NCBI GenBank assembly: GCA_965237785.1
Contig: OZ250159.1
Location: 3,224,001 to 3,288,000 of the forward strand
Reading direction: 5' to 3'
Length of the DNA stretch: 64,000 nt
Source: UBA6522 sp965237785
Lineage (GTDB): Bacteria; Pseudomonadota; Gammaproteobacteria; Steroidobacterales; Rariloculaceae
Position 1 is the first letter of the stretch; each line of letters starts with the position of its first letter. The notes beneath the pieces were generated by a model. It was given only the letters and a program-made list of their open reading frames with translations, was not told where the DNA came from and made no database searches. A program made the position numbers and the translations under genes. Positions 42,736 through 51,687 of this stretch are shown piece after piece.

Positions 42736-42785
42736 GTTTTCTCCAAAATAGCCTTTGTGAAAAGCTCTCGGCGGTGACAACGACT

Positions 42786-44054
42786 CTATGTACGGGTAAA
42801 AGAGAATGGCGCAACGTCAATCTCCGGATGATTTCCCATGATTTGGCTGGTCAGCACTCGAGCGGATCCTGTTGCCATTGTCCAGCCCAAATGACCGTGG
42901 CCGCAATTTAACCAAAGACCTGGCACCGGAGACGCGCCGATGATCGGTCGACCGTCAGCGCTCATAGGCCGAAGACCCGCCCAAGGTATTCCGTCTTTGA
43001 TCGAAACCAATTCGGTTTTTCGTGGAAAGAGGTCGCCGAACATCGAAACAAGCTTGATCACGTACGCTTTTCTAATGCTGTCGTTCATGCCTGCAAATTC
43101 GACTCCACCAACAAGCCGCAGTCGTGAGCCGATCGGGATGATACAGCAGTGCTTCGCATCATCGACTATAGCGGCACTTAGTGCTTCGACATCCATTTTG
43201 CTCAGGTCACATGTCAGCGAGTATCCCTTTGCTGGCTTGATTGGTAGGTTGAAACCCAAACGATTGGTTAGGTGAGGTGAATGTGCGCCAGCGGCCAATA
43301 CCACATCGCCAGCCAAGTACTCACCGGAGGCAAGGCAAACGCCGACAACTTTACCTCCCTCTTGTCTTAGCTCAGTAACTCGCGCCCCAGTCTTAAGATA
43401 TCCACCGGCATCGACAGACTTTTCCAAAAGCGAATTTGCGAATTGGTACGCATCCAAGATTCGGTCGCCTGGGAAAAAGAGAGCGCCAACTAGGGCCCGT
43501 CTCGTATATGCTAGCTCCGGTTCGCGTTGATATAGTGCATCCCGATCAAGAAATTCGAACTCTATTCCCCACTGTTCGAGAACGCTGGCTGTTTTCAGTG
43601 CAAGTGTCAATGCCGAATTGGAATCATAGATTTTGAGGGAACCGTTAGTCGACAAGTCACAGTCAAACTTCATCTCCCTACATAGATGTTCGGTATATCT
43701 CGTGGAGTATTCCGACAATATGACGTTGGCCGATACAGATGCCATGTAGCGCGACGGAATCGAGTTGCGAAGAAATCTAGCGCCCCATGAAACCATCTTG
43801 GGCAACTGACTTAAGTTGAGGTTCAGCGGTGAATTAACCGATACGAAGGAGTTTAGAAGGCTCTTCCATGCATCCGGCCTATTCCACGGATCCGACATGG
43901 ACGGTGTGAGTAGTCCCGCGTTCGCGAAGCTTGCACCCAGCGCTACCGCGTCGTTGGCCTCAACGAGTACTGTAGGCAGACCGTTTCGTGACAGCTCGTA
44001 TAAGGTAGCAACGCCGATAATTCCGCCACCCACAATGATTATCTTATCGCTCAT
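42786..44054 (-). CDS. dadA: DadA-like D-amino acid dehydrogenase
   Basis: 422 residues. The N-terminal FAD site is IIIVGGGIIGVATLYELSRNG with VEANDAVALGASFANAGLLTPSM, a DadA hallmark. The DAO fold closes with GIPWAGLRPMSADGRPIIGASP and LNCGHGHLGWTMATGSARVL. DadA oxidises D-amino acids to imino acids and then oxo acids, passing electrons to the respiratory chain. Specificity cannot be read here. It is encoded upstream of the dipeptidase, in the same direction. The 296 bases between it and the exported protein gene (44055-44350) hold no gene I can support. Confidence 0.87.
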   Translation of the reverse strand: MSDKIIIVGGGIIGVATLYELSRNGLPTVLVEANDAVALGASFANAGLLTPSMSDPWNRPDAWKSLLNSFVSVNSPLNLNLSQLPKMVSWGARFLRNSIPSRYMASVSANVILSEYSTRYTEHLCREMKFDCDLSTNGSLKIYDSNSALTLALKTASVLEQWGIEFEFLDRDALYQREPELAYTRRALVGALFFPGDRILDAYQFANSLLEKSVDAGGYLKTGARVTELRQEGGKVVGVCLASGEYLAGDVVLAAGAHSPHLTNRLGFNLPIKPAKGYSLTCDLSKMDVEALSAAIVDDAKHCCIIPIGSRLRLVGGVEFAGMNDSIRKAYVIKLVSMFGDLFPRKTELVSIKDGIPWAGLRPMSADGRPIIGASPVPGLWLNCGHGHLGWTMATGSARVLTSQIMGNHPEIDVAPFSFTRT

Positions 44055-44350
44055 AATTCAAGATCGGGGACTCAAGAATCACCGGAAAATCCTTCGTTTG
44101 CTCTCGATATAGTTTCGATATGACCTGGAATAGCGATAGACAGGTTCGTGAATCTAGGTAGACTTCTTCGCCGAAACTGGGCCACCGATCACTTCCTGAA
44201 AAGAGCGGCTAGGTCCCTGAAATGGACGGTCGCAACCAAAGACAAATTGACGGGCACCAGCACGCGACACAAAGTTGGCGGCGCAGCTGAACTGCGTTTT
44301 CGAACGCCAACCACGTCGCCAATACCAGGTGGCAATCTGGCCGACATTGC

Positions 44351-45130
44351 CTATTTTTTGCCCCATATTTCTTGGTCGTCGGGAAGTGTATTGATGAGGG
44401 TCTCGCCTTCATATCCACGCGGCACATCGCACTTCAGCAGGTTCCTGAAAAGTGTGTCCCGCTTTAGGTCCGCCTGATTGTCCCTATCCCACTGAAACGC
44501 GGCGCCGAACGCTTCTACGTTTCTGTAACTGCTGGCTAGTTTGAAATCGAAGTCTTCGTCACCGCTACCGAGAGTAGGAAGCCATACCCACATGCCGCCG
44601 GGAGAACCGTTCGATGTCCGGTATTCCCCGTACTCGATGATTGCCTGAATAGCCGCTCTCGCGCTATGTCCACCAGCAACAATGCAGTCACTTACCGTAA
44701 GAACAAAACGTCCTATCCCGTCTCCGTCGGTTGCCTTGACATTGAGGCTGCTAAACAGACTCAAACCACTACAATCGACAATTTCGCTCACCGCTACACT
44801 AATATCGGATGCGCTCGCCATATACTGTGTAATGTCTTTGCCCATACTCGTACCGCTGGTCCACGCTCCGACAACGACAAAATCGAAATCCTGCTCGCCG
44901 GCGAAGAGTTTGTCCAGACGCCAGGTTGCGTACGGTTGGGAATTGTTTTCCTCCATCCACTGCGCCATTCGGCCCATGACTTTGTTGTAGTCTTCCTTGT
45001 GATGGCCGTCACGATAGTTGCAGAAGTTTATTTCTATCGGCCTCAGATCGGGCGCATCTGGTTCGATCGATAAGCACGTTGACGAAAACATCGTCCCAAC
45101 CGACGCTACCACTGTCATTAAGATCTTCAT
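44351..45130 (-). CDS. Exported protein of unknown function in the amino-acid island
   Basis: 259 residues with a signal peptide (MKILMTVVASVGTMFSSTCLS), possibly a lipoprotein around Cys19. The mature part starts EINFCNYRDGHHKEDYNKVMGRMAQWMEENN and includes DFDFVVVGAWTSGTSMGKDI, VDCSGLSLFSSLNVKA and FKLASSYRNVEAFGAAFQWDRDNQ. These look like two related alpha-beta repeats with a conserved DFDF step, known to me from uncharacterised exported proteins of marine bacteria. It follows the TPR-sulfotransferase gene by 22 bases. Confidence 0.65.
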   Translation of the reverse strand: MKILMTVVASVGTMFSSTCLSIEPDAPDLRPIEINFCNYRDGHHKEDYNKVMGRMAQWMEENNSQPYATWRLDKLFAGEQDFDFVVVGAWTSGTSMGKDITQYMASASDISVAVSEIVDCSGLSLFSSLNVKATDGDGIGRFVLTVSDCIVAGGHSARAAIQAIIEYGEYRTSNGSPGGMWVWLPTLGSGDEDFDFKLASSYRNVEAFGAAFQWDRDNQADLKRDTLFRNLLKCDVPRGYEGETLINTLPDDQEIWGKK

Positions 45131-45152
45131 TTTCTTCGGAGTCCTTTTCTCG

Positions 45153-46733
45153 TTAGAGCATGCCGGCCGACTCCAGAATTCTCAAAGCAGATTTCATGTG
45201 TGTTCGATAAGTCTTCCATCGAGAGATCGAGGAACGATATATTGGTCGACGAACCTGTGCAGAACTCGCCGTCGCAACAGGAGCACTATTTTGGTGAAAC
45301 GCAAGACAGTCCTTCTGAAAAGACAGGCCACAAAAATCGAGCAATCGCCGAGTTTGCGATTCGATGTCGTCGACGATTGCCTCATAGTCGACAATGATAA
45401 ATCGTTCGGCCGGCATGGTTTTCTCTAGATGGTTCATTAGTCGACAAAATTCAACAACGAACTCAGCCGCCCAGCTTAAATCATAGGAGTATGTGTAATA
45501 GGAATAATTGGTCGAGAATAGCTGTCGATAATTGCTTAATACTATGTCGGCCGGATGGCGCCGAAGGCACACAATTCTCGCGTTCGGCAAGGATCGCAAT
45601 ATGATGGGTACATAGAAGAAATTCAGCGGCATCTTGTCGATAAATCGACCGATCTCACCTTGCGTATCGTAGACCTTCCTCAAATAAAGTTCGCCAAGCT
45701 CGGAGTGATTGATGTCGATCGCGTTGTGCAGGGTCTCCGGATCCAGAATCCAGTTTGATTTCGTACCGGTCAATTGTTTCAATATCAAGCCAAAATCGCT
45801 GAGTTCGCCAGCGGACGTTACATCGGTGTGACTGGAGATGATGCGATCGACGAGTGTGGTGCCCGTTCTGGGCATTCCAACAACGAAAATGGGGGAGCCT
45901 TCGCTGAAGCCAGCACGTTGGCCAGAAAAAGACAGATGTCTTGTGGCGCCAAATATTTCGCTGTACTGCTCGCTCGGCGATTGGGTGTTCGCTAGCCTGA
46001 GTTTTTTCGCCGCGACCAGCCATGACATCGCCGTATCGACATCTTGGAGATCTTCATAACATTTGGACAGTGCATGCCCGATCCGAAGCGCCGCGTCTTC
46101 ATCACCACTAATCTCTGCCTCACGAAAAAACTCGGTCAGTCGCTTGATGTCCTCACTTTCGATCGTGTGTTTCGTCAGCATCGCGGCGGCCGGCAACGCC
46201 CTGCGATCGTGCACGTCGATGGACGCCGCTCGCCGATAGCTTGCTTCAGCCTCTTCAAGTTTTCCGAGAAATTGGAGAGCAACGCCTCGATTGTAGTAAT
46301 ACGGAGCAACGTCGTCGCGTTTGCCTATTGCCCTGTCGTAATAATCGATCGCTTGCCGATGCAATCCGGCGCGACTAAAAACAACGCCGATCGTGTCGAG
46401 CGTAGTAGCATCGTATGGGCGACACGATATCGCAACTCTTACCGTCTTAATCGCCTTGTCTTTTTGGGCGAGGGCGATGTAACACCGTGCTATTTGCGCG
46501 AGAGCGTCTGCTCGATCGCCGTTCGCGAGCGCTTTCTCGAGAACATCGATCCCTTTGGCAAAGTTGCCGTGTTCGACCGTAAGAATACCAAGCAAGACAT
46601 AGGCTCGTAGGCAACTTGGGTTCATCCTCAATGCATCCATGCACAATGCATGTGTCTTGCGGTAATTTTTCAGTTCGAGACTGGCTTCAGCAGACTCGAT
46701 GAGAGCTTGGGAATCGAGGTTTCTGTTTTTCAA
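45153..46733 (-). CDS. TPR-repeat sulfotransferase
   Basis: 526 residues. The first ~220 residues form tetratricopeptide repeats (ALRMNPSCLRAYVLLGILTVEHGNFAKGIDVLEKAL, YYYNRGVALQFLGKLEEAEASYRRAASIDVHDRRAL). The rest is a sulfotransferase domain: PIFVVGMPRTGTTLVDRIISSH is the PAPS 5-prime phosphosulfate loop and RIVCLRRHPADIVLSNYRQLF the 3-prime phosphate site; FIDKMPLNFFYVPIILRSLP is also typical. It would transfer sulfate from PAPS to an unknown acceptor. No PAPS-synthesis genes are nearby. It is the first gene of the island's minus-strand run. Confidence 0.85.
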   Translation of the reverse strand: MKNRNLDSQALIESAEASLELKNYRKTHALCMDALRMNPSCLRAYVLLGILTVEHGNFAKGIDVLEKALANGDRADALAQIARCYIALAQKDKAIKTVRVAISCRPYDATTLDTIGVVFSRAGLHRQAIDYYDRAIGKRDDVAPYYYNRGVALQFLGKLEEAEASYRRAASIDVHDRRALPAAAMLTKHTIESEDIKRLTEFFREAEISGDEDAALRIGHALSKCYEDLQDVDTAMSWLVAAKKLRLANTQSPSEQYSEIFGATRHLSFSGQRAGFSEGSPIFVVGMPRTGTTLVDRIISSHTDVTSAGELSDFGLILKQLTGTKSNWILDPETLHNAIDINHSELGELYLRKVYDTQGEIGRFIDKMPLNFFYVPIILRSLPNARIVCLRRHPADIVLSNYRQLFSTNYSYYTYSYDLSWAAEFVVEFCRLMNHLEKTMPAERFIIVDYEAIVDDIESQTRRLLDFCGLSFQKDCLAFHQNSAPVATASSAQVRRPIYRSSISRWKTYRTHMKSALRILESAGML

Positions 46734-46835
46734 CGCCTAGAACCTTTCGTTTAGAGGTTAGATCGTCGAGCAAAAGGCCGACACTCAATTGGCCAACGTA
46801 CTCGCGAACAGATTTTTCTCAATCAAAGGGACCAC

Positions 46836-46891
46836 TTGACTTCCGTAATATATTATATATTATTTCTGGCTAAGCAATACATAAGTATTGC
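46836..46891. promoter_or_regulatory. Divergent promoter region with an 18-bp palindrome
   Basis: Between the divergent sulfotransferase and TonB-receptor genes, TTGACT (46836-46841) and TATTAT (46858-46863), 16 bases apart, form a promoter reading rightward. Just downstream is a perfect inverted repeat GCAATAC-ATAA-GTATTGC (46874-46891). GntR-family regulators bind such palindromes, and one is encoded in the same island at 50968-51651. The link is inferred from arrangement only. Confidence 0.5.
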
Positions 46892-46919
46892 CGTATTCGT
46901 ATGCCTTAGGGGGTGAAAA

Positions 46920-49397
46920 ATGGGTTCTCGTGCAGCGATTAAGCCAATTACGTTAGCTGTGCTCACCGCGTTAGGGAAATCGCCCTATGCCATTGCGGCC
47001 GGCGAACTTGAGGAGATTGTAGTAACTGGAACCCGTCGGGATTCCACTGTTCAGGATGTACCCATTAATATCGCTGCCGTCGGTGGCGCACAGATTGAGT
47101 CATTGGGACTCACCGAACTGGCGGACTTACTCAGTTATGTACCGGGTATCAATGTTGTGGACAAGGGTGGCCGGCAAGGAAATCCAATCATTGTCCGTGG
47201 CCTCAATGTCGCTCCAATCGCATCAGGCGACCAAAACAACAACGGGGGTGGCGGTACTGTTGCCACCTATGTCGGGGATATACCACTTTACGTCGATCTA
47301 AAATTGAACGACCTGGAACGCGTTGAGGTACTCCTAGGGCCACAAGGTACGCTATATGGCGCTGGCACACTGGGCGGCGCGATTCGATATATTCCAGCGG
47401 AACCTGATCTCGACAATGATCTCTTCAGAATCAGAGCGCAGGCCTACAGCTATTCTGAGGCAAGCAGCGTGAGCGGTGGTGGAGGCCTCACATTCAACAA
47501 AGCGTTTTCCGATACACTCGCGGTCCGCGGATCGATCGATTTGATCAATGACTCCGGATTCATTGATTATGTCAATGTTGTGCGGGAACCGGGTGTATCC
47601 AATCCGAACCCTGATTTCAGCGATCCGAATGATGTGGCAGCGAATTTACGTACTGTAAAAGATGCTGACTACGAGGACGCAACATCGGGACGATGGGCGG
47701 CGCGATGGCAGCCAAATGACGCCATCGAAGGCACGCTAACCTACTACTATCAGCAGTCGGACGTTGGCGCTCGGCGAATTTCACATCATCGCGATGATGT
47801 TGCGACCGGTCGATATGAGGCAGCGTTTCTTGTCGAAGAGCCCAATGAGCGAACGAATGATCTGATTGCACTGGAACTAACTGCGGACCTGGGGTTTGCT
47901 GAGCTTACGTCAGCCACTGGATTTAGTACCTACGACGAGCAAGGTCAGCGGGACCAAACACCGTTGCTGATTCAGCTGGAGTATAGCTATGAACAGTTCC
48001 CGTCATTTACAGGCTTTACAAAAGAGAACGTCGAAGAAGCGCGCATTAGCCAGGAACTCCGAATTGTGTCCCGGAATGTCGGGCCGTTCAGCTGGATTGT
48101 TGGTGGCTTTTATAATGAATTCGACCGCGTATCGGCATCTTCCGAATTTACGCCCAACTACGATACTTACGCGATTAATACGCTGGGTTTCGATTTTTTA
48201 GTTAATCGGCCGGACGATCTGGAGTACTTCGAACAGTTCCATACCGTATTGAAAGAATTCGCCATTTTCGGAGAAGTGGCTTACGACATCACTGACCGGC
48301 TATCGGTGACGCTGGGTGGCAGATTCTATGACTACGATCTTGAGTCGTTTGCCCAAGTAGACTTCCCGCTATTAGATTTGGGTTTTGCAAGCTCCTCTTT
48401 GGCGGAGATTTCAAGACAGCCATTCGATCCTGATCTTGCGCAGAGCGATGATGGAACGCTGTTCAAAGCGAATCTATCCTATCAGCTGACGGACGATGCT
48501 CTGGTTTACGTTACCGTCAGTGAGGGATTCCGAATCGGCGGCGTGAATGGCGTGGCGGAGTGCCCCGTATTTGACCCGGCTAGTCCGATGACGCAGGGAG
48601 CTTGCGCGCTTGCTCCAGGTCAGGTGTTCGCTCCCGGTGGTCCTAACGACGTCTCGGACCGTGATGAGCGACAGTATGCGCCGGATGAAACGAGGAACTA
48701 TGAGGTCGGCTTCAAGTCGGCGTGGAACGACAATACATTTGTGCTAAATGGCGCCATCTACTTCGTGGATTGGCTTAACCCGCAAGTACTGTCGTCAACG
48801 GTCAATGCCTCCATTCCGATTACAGTTAATGGTGGTGGCGCTGAGGCGACAGGGATTGAATTGACAATGGACTGGCGGGTAAATGACCGATTCCGTTTGC
48901 GTGGCAACGCCAGCCGGATCAATGCAGAGTTGACATCAAATGTGCCAGATTTGATCACAACCATATCACCGCCGGGCTTTGGGAATGAATTCGAAGACGG
49001 AATCGACGGTGACAGGTTGCCCGGTTCCCCCGAAACACAAATTACGCTGTACGGGATTTATGATGTACCGTTATCGAACGGGAATGGACTCACATTCAAC
49101 GCCGGTTACGCTTGGCAAAGTGATGTGTTAACGCGGGCTGGTGGCCGAGGAAACGGTTTGACGCTCGATAGCTTTGGTGTCGTTAACGTTAGCGCGGAGT
49201 ACCGTACAGAACATTGGTCAGCTACGTTGTTCGTCAACAATGCGTTCGATGAGTTTGCAGAGACGGGTGTTAATGGAACTTCGCTGAGCAATCAACTGGT
49301 GACCAATTTCGATGGCGGGCGGGTATTTGTCCGCGGTTATCGCACCCATGTATTGCCGCCACGCAGCGCCGGAATCCGTTTTAGCTACGAATTTTGA
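46920..49397 (+). CDS. TonB-dependent outer-membrane receptor
   Basis: 825 residues: signal peptide, then LEEIVVTGTRRDSTVQDVPINIAAVGGAQIESLGL, the TonB-box region and start of the plug, with PGINVVDKGGRQGNPIIVRGLN, and the beta-barrel to the C-terminal SYEF ending in an aromatic residue as outer-membrane barrels do. Family features include GPQGTLYGAGTLGGAIRYIPAEPDL and the NNAFDEFAETGVNGTS repeat-like barrel end. It imports a large substrate across the outer membrane, here plausibly peptides. It is first in the rightward run of the island, and its start follows the palindrome. Confidence 0.9.
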   Translation: MGSRAAIKPITLAVLTALGKSPYAIAAGELEEIVVTGTRRDSTVQDVPINIAAVGGAQIESLGLTELADLLSYVPGINVVDKGGRQGNPIIVRGLNVAPIASGDQNNNGGGGTVATYVGDIPLYVDLKLNDLERVEVLLGPQGTLYGAGTLGGAIRYIPAEPDLDNDLFRIRAQAYSYSEASSVSGGGGLTFNKAFSDTLAVRGSIDLINDSGFIDYVNVVREPGVSNPNPDFSDPNDVAANLRTVKDADYEDATSGRWAARWQPNDAIEGTLTYYYQQSDVGARRISHHRDDVATGRYEAAFLVEEPNERTNDLIALELTADLGFAELTSATGFSTYDEQGQRDQTPLLIQLEYSYEQFPSFTGFTKENVEEARISQELRIVSRNVGPFSWIVGGFYNEFDRVSASSEFTPNYDTYAINTLGFDFLVNRPDDLEYFEQFHTVLKEFAIFGEVAYDITDRLSVTLGGRFYDYDLESFAQVDFPLLDLGFASSSLAEISRQPFDPDLAQSDDGTLFKANLSYQLTDDALVYVTVSEGFRIGGVNGVAECPVFDPASPMTQGACALAPGQVFAPGGPNDVSDRDERQYAPDETRNYEVGFKSAWNDNTFVLNGAIYFVDWLNPQVLSSTVNASIPITVNGGGAEATGIELTMDWRVNDRFRLRGNASRINAELTSNVPDLITTISPPGFGNEFEDGIDGDRLPGSPETQITLYGIYDVPLSNGNGLTFNAGYAWQSDVLTRAGGRGNGLTLDSFGVVNVSAEYRTEHWSATLFVNNAFDEFAETGVNGTSLSNQLVTNFDGGRVFVRGYRTHVLPPRSAGIRFSYEF

Positions 49398-49509
49398 GCG
49401 CACACGCTTTTCCACCCACCACCTTGCTTTGCTTCATAGCAGAGGGGCGTAAATGCGCGCGAAAAGAATACTCGATAAATACTAGGCCGTTGCCTACAAG
49501 GCGATTTTC

Positions 49510-50895
49510 ATGACGAAGCGTCCAGCAATCGGGACCAGTCTATGGTCCTCAAAGTTGGCCTTCTTACTCGCGGCGATCGGTTTTTCGGTCGGGCTTGGCA
49601 ACATATGGCGATTCCCGTACTTGGCTGGGACAAACGGCGGCGGGGCGTTCGTTTTGTTGTATATCGCTTGCGTAATTCTAATTGCGATTCCGATAGTCGT
49701 AGCGGAGTTGGCCATCGGTCGCAAAGGCGGTAAAACGCCTGCTGCGACGATGTCATCGATTGCGAAGGCCAATGGTCGATCTCCAAGTTGGGGGTTGGTT
49801 GGTGCGTTTACTATGGTAATGGCCTTCCTGATATTGACGTACTATTTCGTCATCGGCGGGTGGACCTTGTACTACACGCTCCTGAGCGGCGGTGGCTCAC
49901 TTGTTGACGTATCCGTACAAAGCGCTCGTGCGATTCATGACGAATTCCTCGGCAATCCGTGGCTAATCGTTGCTTTCCAAACTGTGTTTATGGCCGTCAA
50001 TGTGATGGTGTCATTGCGAAGCCTACAAAAGGGGTTGGAAAGAGCGGTGATCATCCTCATGCCAACCTTGTTCTTCTTGCTTGCGTCCTTGGCGATCTAC
50101 GGACTGATTGTCGGAAATGGCCGCGAAGGGCTGCAGTTCATGTTCGCGCCGGATTTCGACAATGTCACCGTAGATACATTGCTTAGCGCGATGGGTCAGG
50201 CTTTCTTTTCGATCGGCGTAGGGATGGCGGCACTAATGACGTATGGCGCGTATTTGCCGAAGCACGTCAGTATTCCCAGAACCGCGTCAACTATTTGCTT
50301 TGCGGACATGGGCATCGCCATTGTCGCCGGCATGGCGATATTTCCGCTGGTATTTGCTTATGGATTATCGCCGTCGGAAGGAACGGGACTGGTGTTTGTC
50401 ACTATTCCCGTTGCTCTGGGGGGTGTGCCGGGAGGGGGCGTTGTTGCGACGGCATTCTTTCTGTTATTGTTTGTCGCAGCGCTGACCTCGTCACTTGGAT
50501 TGTTTGAGGTGTTGGTCAGGTGGGGAGAGGAACGAGGTCAGAAGCGCACGAATGTCGCACTTGTGGCGGGCATCGCGTGTTGGGTGCCGGGGCTCGGGAC
50601 TGTTTTTTCATCCAACCTCGCCGCGAACTACTTTCCTCTCAATATCGTCCCAGGTTTTGAGGGACTGACAATTTTTGAAGCAATCGATAGGGTTTCCTCT
50701 GTACTCGGGCTACAAATCGGCGGGTTTTTATTGGCAGTGTTTGCGGGCTACGCAATGTCCAACGAGATGCTTGCCGAAGAGCTGTCGATTGACTCAAGTG
50801 GAGCTCTCTTTCGACTTTGGCGGTTTGCACTCCGATGGCCGTTGCCTTTGGTCATTCTTGCCCTTCTGATGACCAGCGCATATGACATGCCTTAA
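49510..50895 (+). CDS. Sodium-dependent amino acid transporter, NSS family
   Basis: 461 residues with about 11-12 membrane helices. TM1 has the signature AAIGFSVGLGNIWRFPYLAGTNGGGAFVLLY, which binds Na+ and the amino acid in LeuT. LEVAIRRR-type RKGGKTPAATMSSI follows TM2, and the rest (GQAFFSIGVGMAALMTYGAYLP, AGMAIFPLVFAYG, FEVLVRWGEERG) matches the family. It imports amino acids with Na+. It lies 112 bases after the TonB receptor; together they form an uptake route. ATG 49510 begins directly at the family start. Confidence 0.9.
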   Translation: MTKRPAIGTSLWSSKLAFLLAAIGFSVGLGNIWRFPYLAGTNGGGAFVLLYIACVILIAIPIVVAELAIGRKGGKTPAATMSSIAKANGRSPSWGLVGAFTMVMAFLILTYYFVIGGWTLYYTLLSGGGSLVDVSVQSARAIHDEFLGNPWLIVAFQTVFMAVNVMVSLRSLQKGLERAVIILMPTLFFLLASLAIYGLIVGNGREGLQFMFAPDFDNVTVDTLLSAMGQAFFSIGVGMAALMTYGAYLPKHVSIPRTASTICFADMGIAIVAGMAIFPLVFAYGLSPSEGTGLVFVTIPVALGGVPGGGVVATAFFLLLFVAALTSSLGLFEVLVRWGEERGQKRTNVALVAGIACWVPGLGTVFSSNLAANYFPLNIVPGFEGLTIFEAIDRVSSVLGLQIGGFLLAVFAGYAMSNEMLAEELSIDSSGALFRLWRFALRWPLPLVILALLMTSAYDMP

Positions 50896-50967
50896 GACCT
50901 TGCGAGCATTGGCGAACGGCAGGAAACGACTTCATGGATTTCAACAATTGAAAAATTGGACTAGACA

Positions 50968-51651
50968 GTGAAGAAGCTCGGTAGCAAGACTGTCGTGGAA
51001 AACCTCGTTGACCACGTAAGTGAGGACATCATGTCCGGTGTCCTTGCACCCGGGGTCGCACTGCGTCAGGATTCTCTCGCCAGACAGTACGAAGTCAGCC
51101 ATATTCCAGTCCGGGAGGCTCTACTCAAACTTGAGTCGCAAGGATTGGTGGAGTCGCGCAGGCATCGCGGCGTCTTTGTACGGCCCATGTCGATTGCGGA
51201 AGCGGATGACTTGTACCGACTTCGATATGAGATAGAACCGAACTTGGTTGAAGAGTCGGTAGCAACAGCAAAAAACGGTGCTTTTGCTAGTGGGCAAACA
51301 CTGCTAGCGGAGTTCGATGCCGAACTTTCAGAACGTGGTGCGACTGCTTACTACTGCGAAAAGCATTGGAAATTTCATAGGCTACTTTATTCCTATTCGC
51401 AACGAGCGCATAGCATTGGGATCCTCGATCGCCTGTATGTGATTTCCAATCGGTATTTTCGCCTACACTCGCGGCTCACGAGTGGGGCGTCGACAAGAGC
51501 AACTGCAGAGCACAAGGAATTGCTAGTTGCCTGCATTTCCGGCAAGGCGAAGCAGGCCGCTGCAATCGTAAAGACGCACACGGAGACGATACGCTTCGAT
51601 TTGATAAATGCCCTCGAGACCGATTTGATTGGTACATCTGATGACAAATAG
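50968..51651 (+). CDS. GntR-family regulator, FCD type
   Basis: 227 residues from GTG 50968. The N-terminal winged helix is LVDHVSEDIMSGVLAPGVALRQDSLARQYEVSHIPVREALLKLESQGLVESRRHRGVFV, the GntR hallmark. The C-terminal all-helical FCD domain binds a metal and a small carboxylate (YRLRYEIEPNLVEESVA, HWKFHRLLYSYSQRAHS, EHKELLVACISGKAKQAAAIVKTH). Such regulators respond to amino or organic acids and usually repress the neighbouring catabolic genes. The likely target is the palindrome at 46874-46891 and its own operon. Confidence 0.9.
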   Translation: MKKLGSKTVVENLVDHVSEDIMSGVLAPGVALRQDSLARQYEVSHIPVREALLKLESQGLVESRRHRGVFVRPMSIAEADDLYRLRYEIEPNLVEESVATAKNGAFASGQTLLAEFDAELSERGATAYYCEKHWKFHRLLYSYSQRAHSIGILDRLYVISNRYFRLHSRLTSGASTRATAEHKELLVACISGKAKQAAAIVKTHTETIRFDLINALETDLIGTSDDK

Positions 51652-51687
51652 TCGTTTGATCATTGATGTGACAGGCAAGCATTCGAA

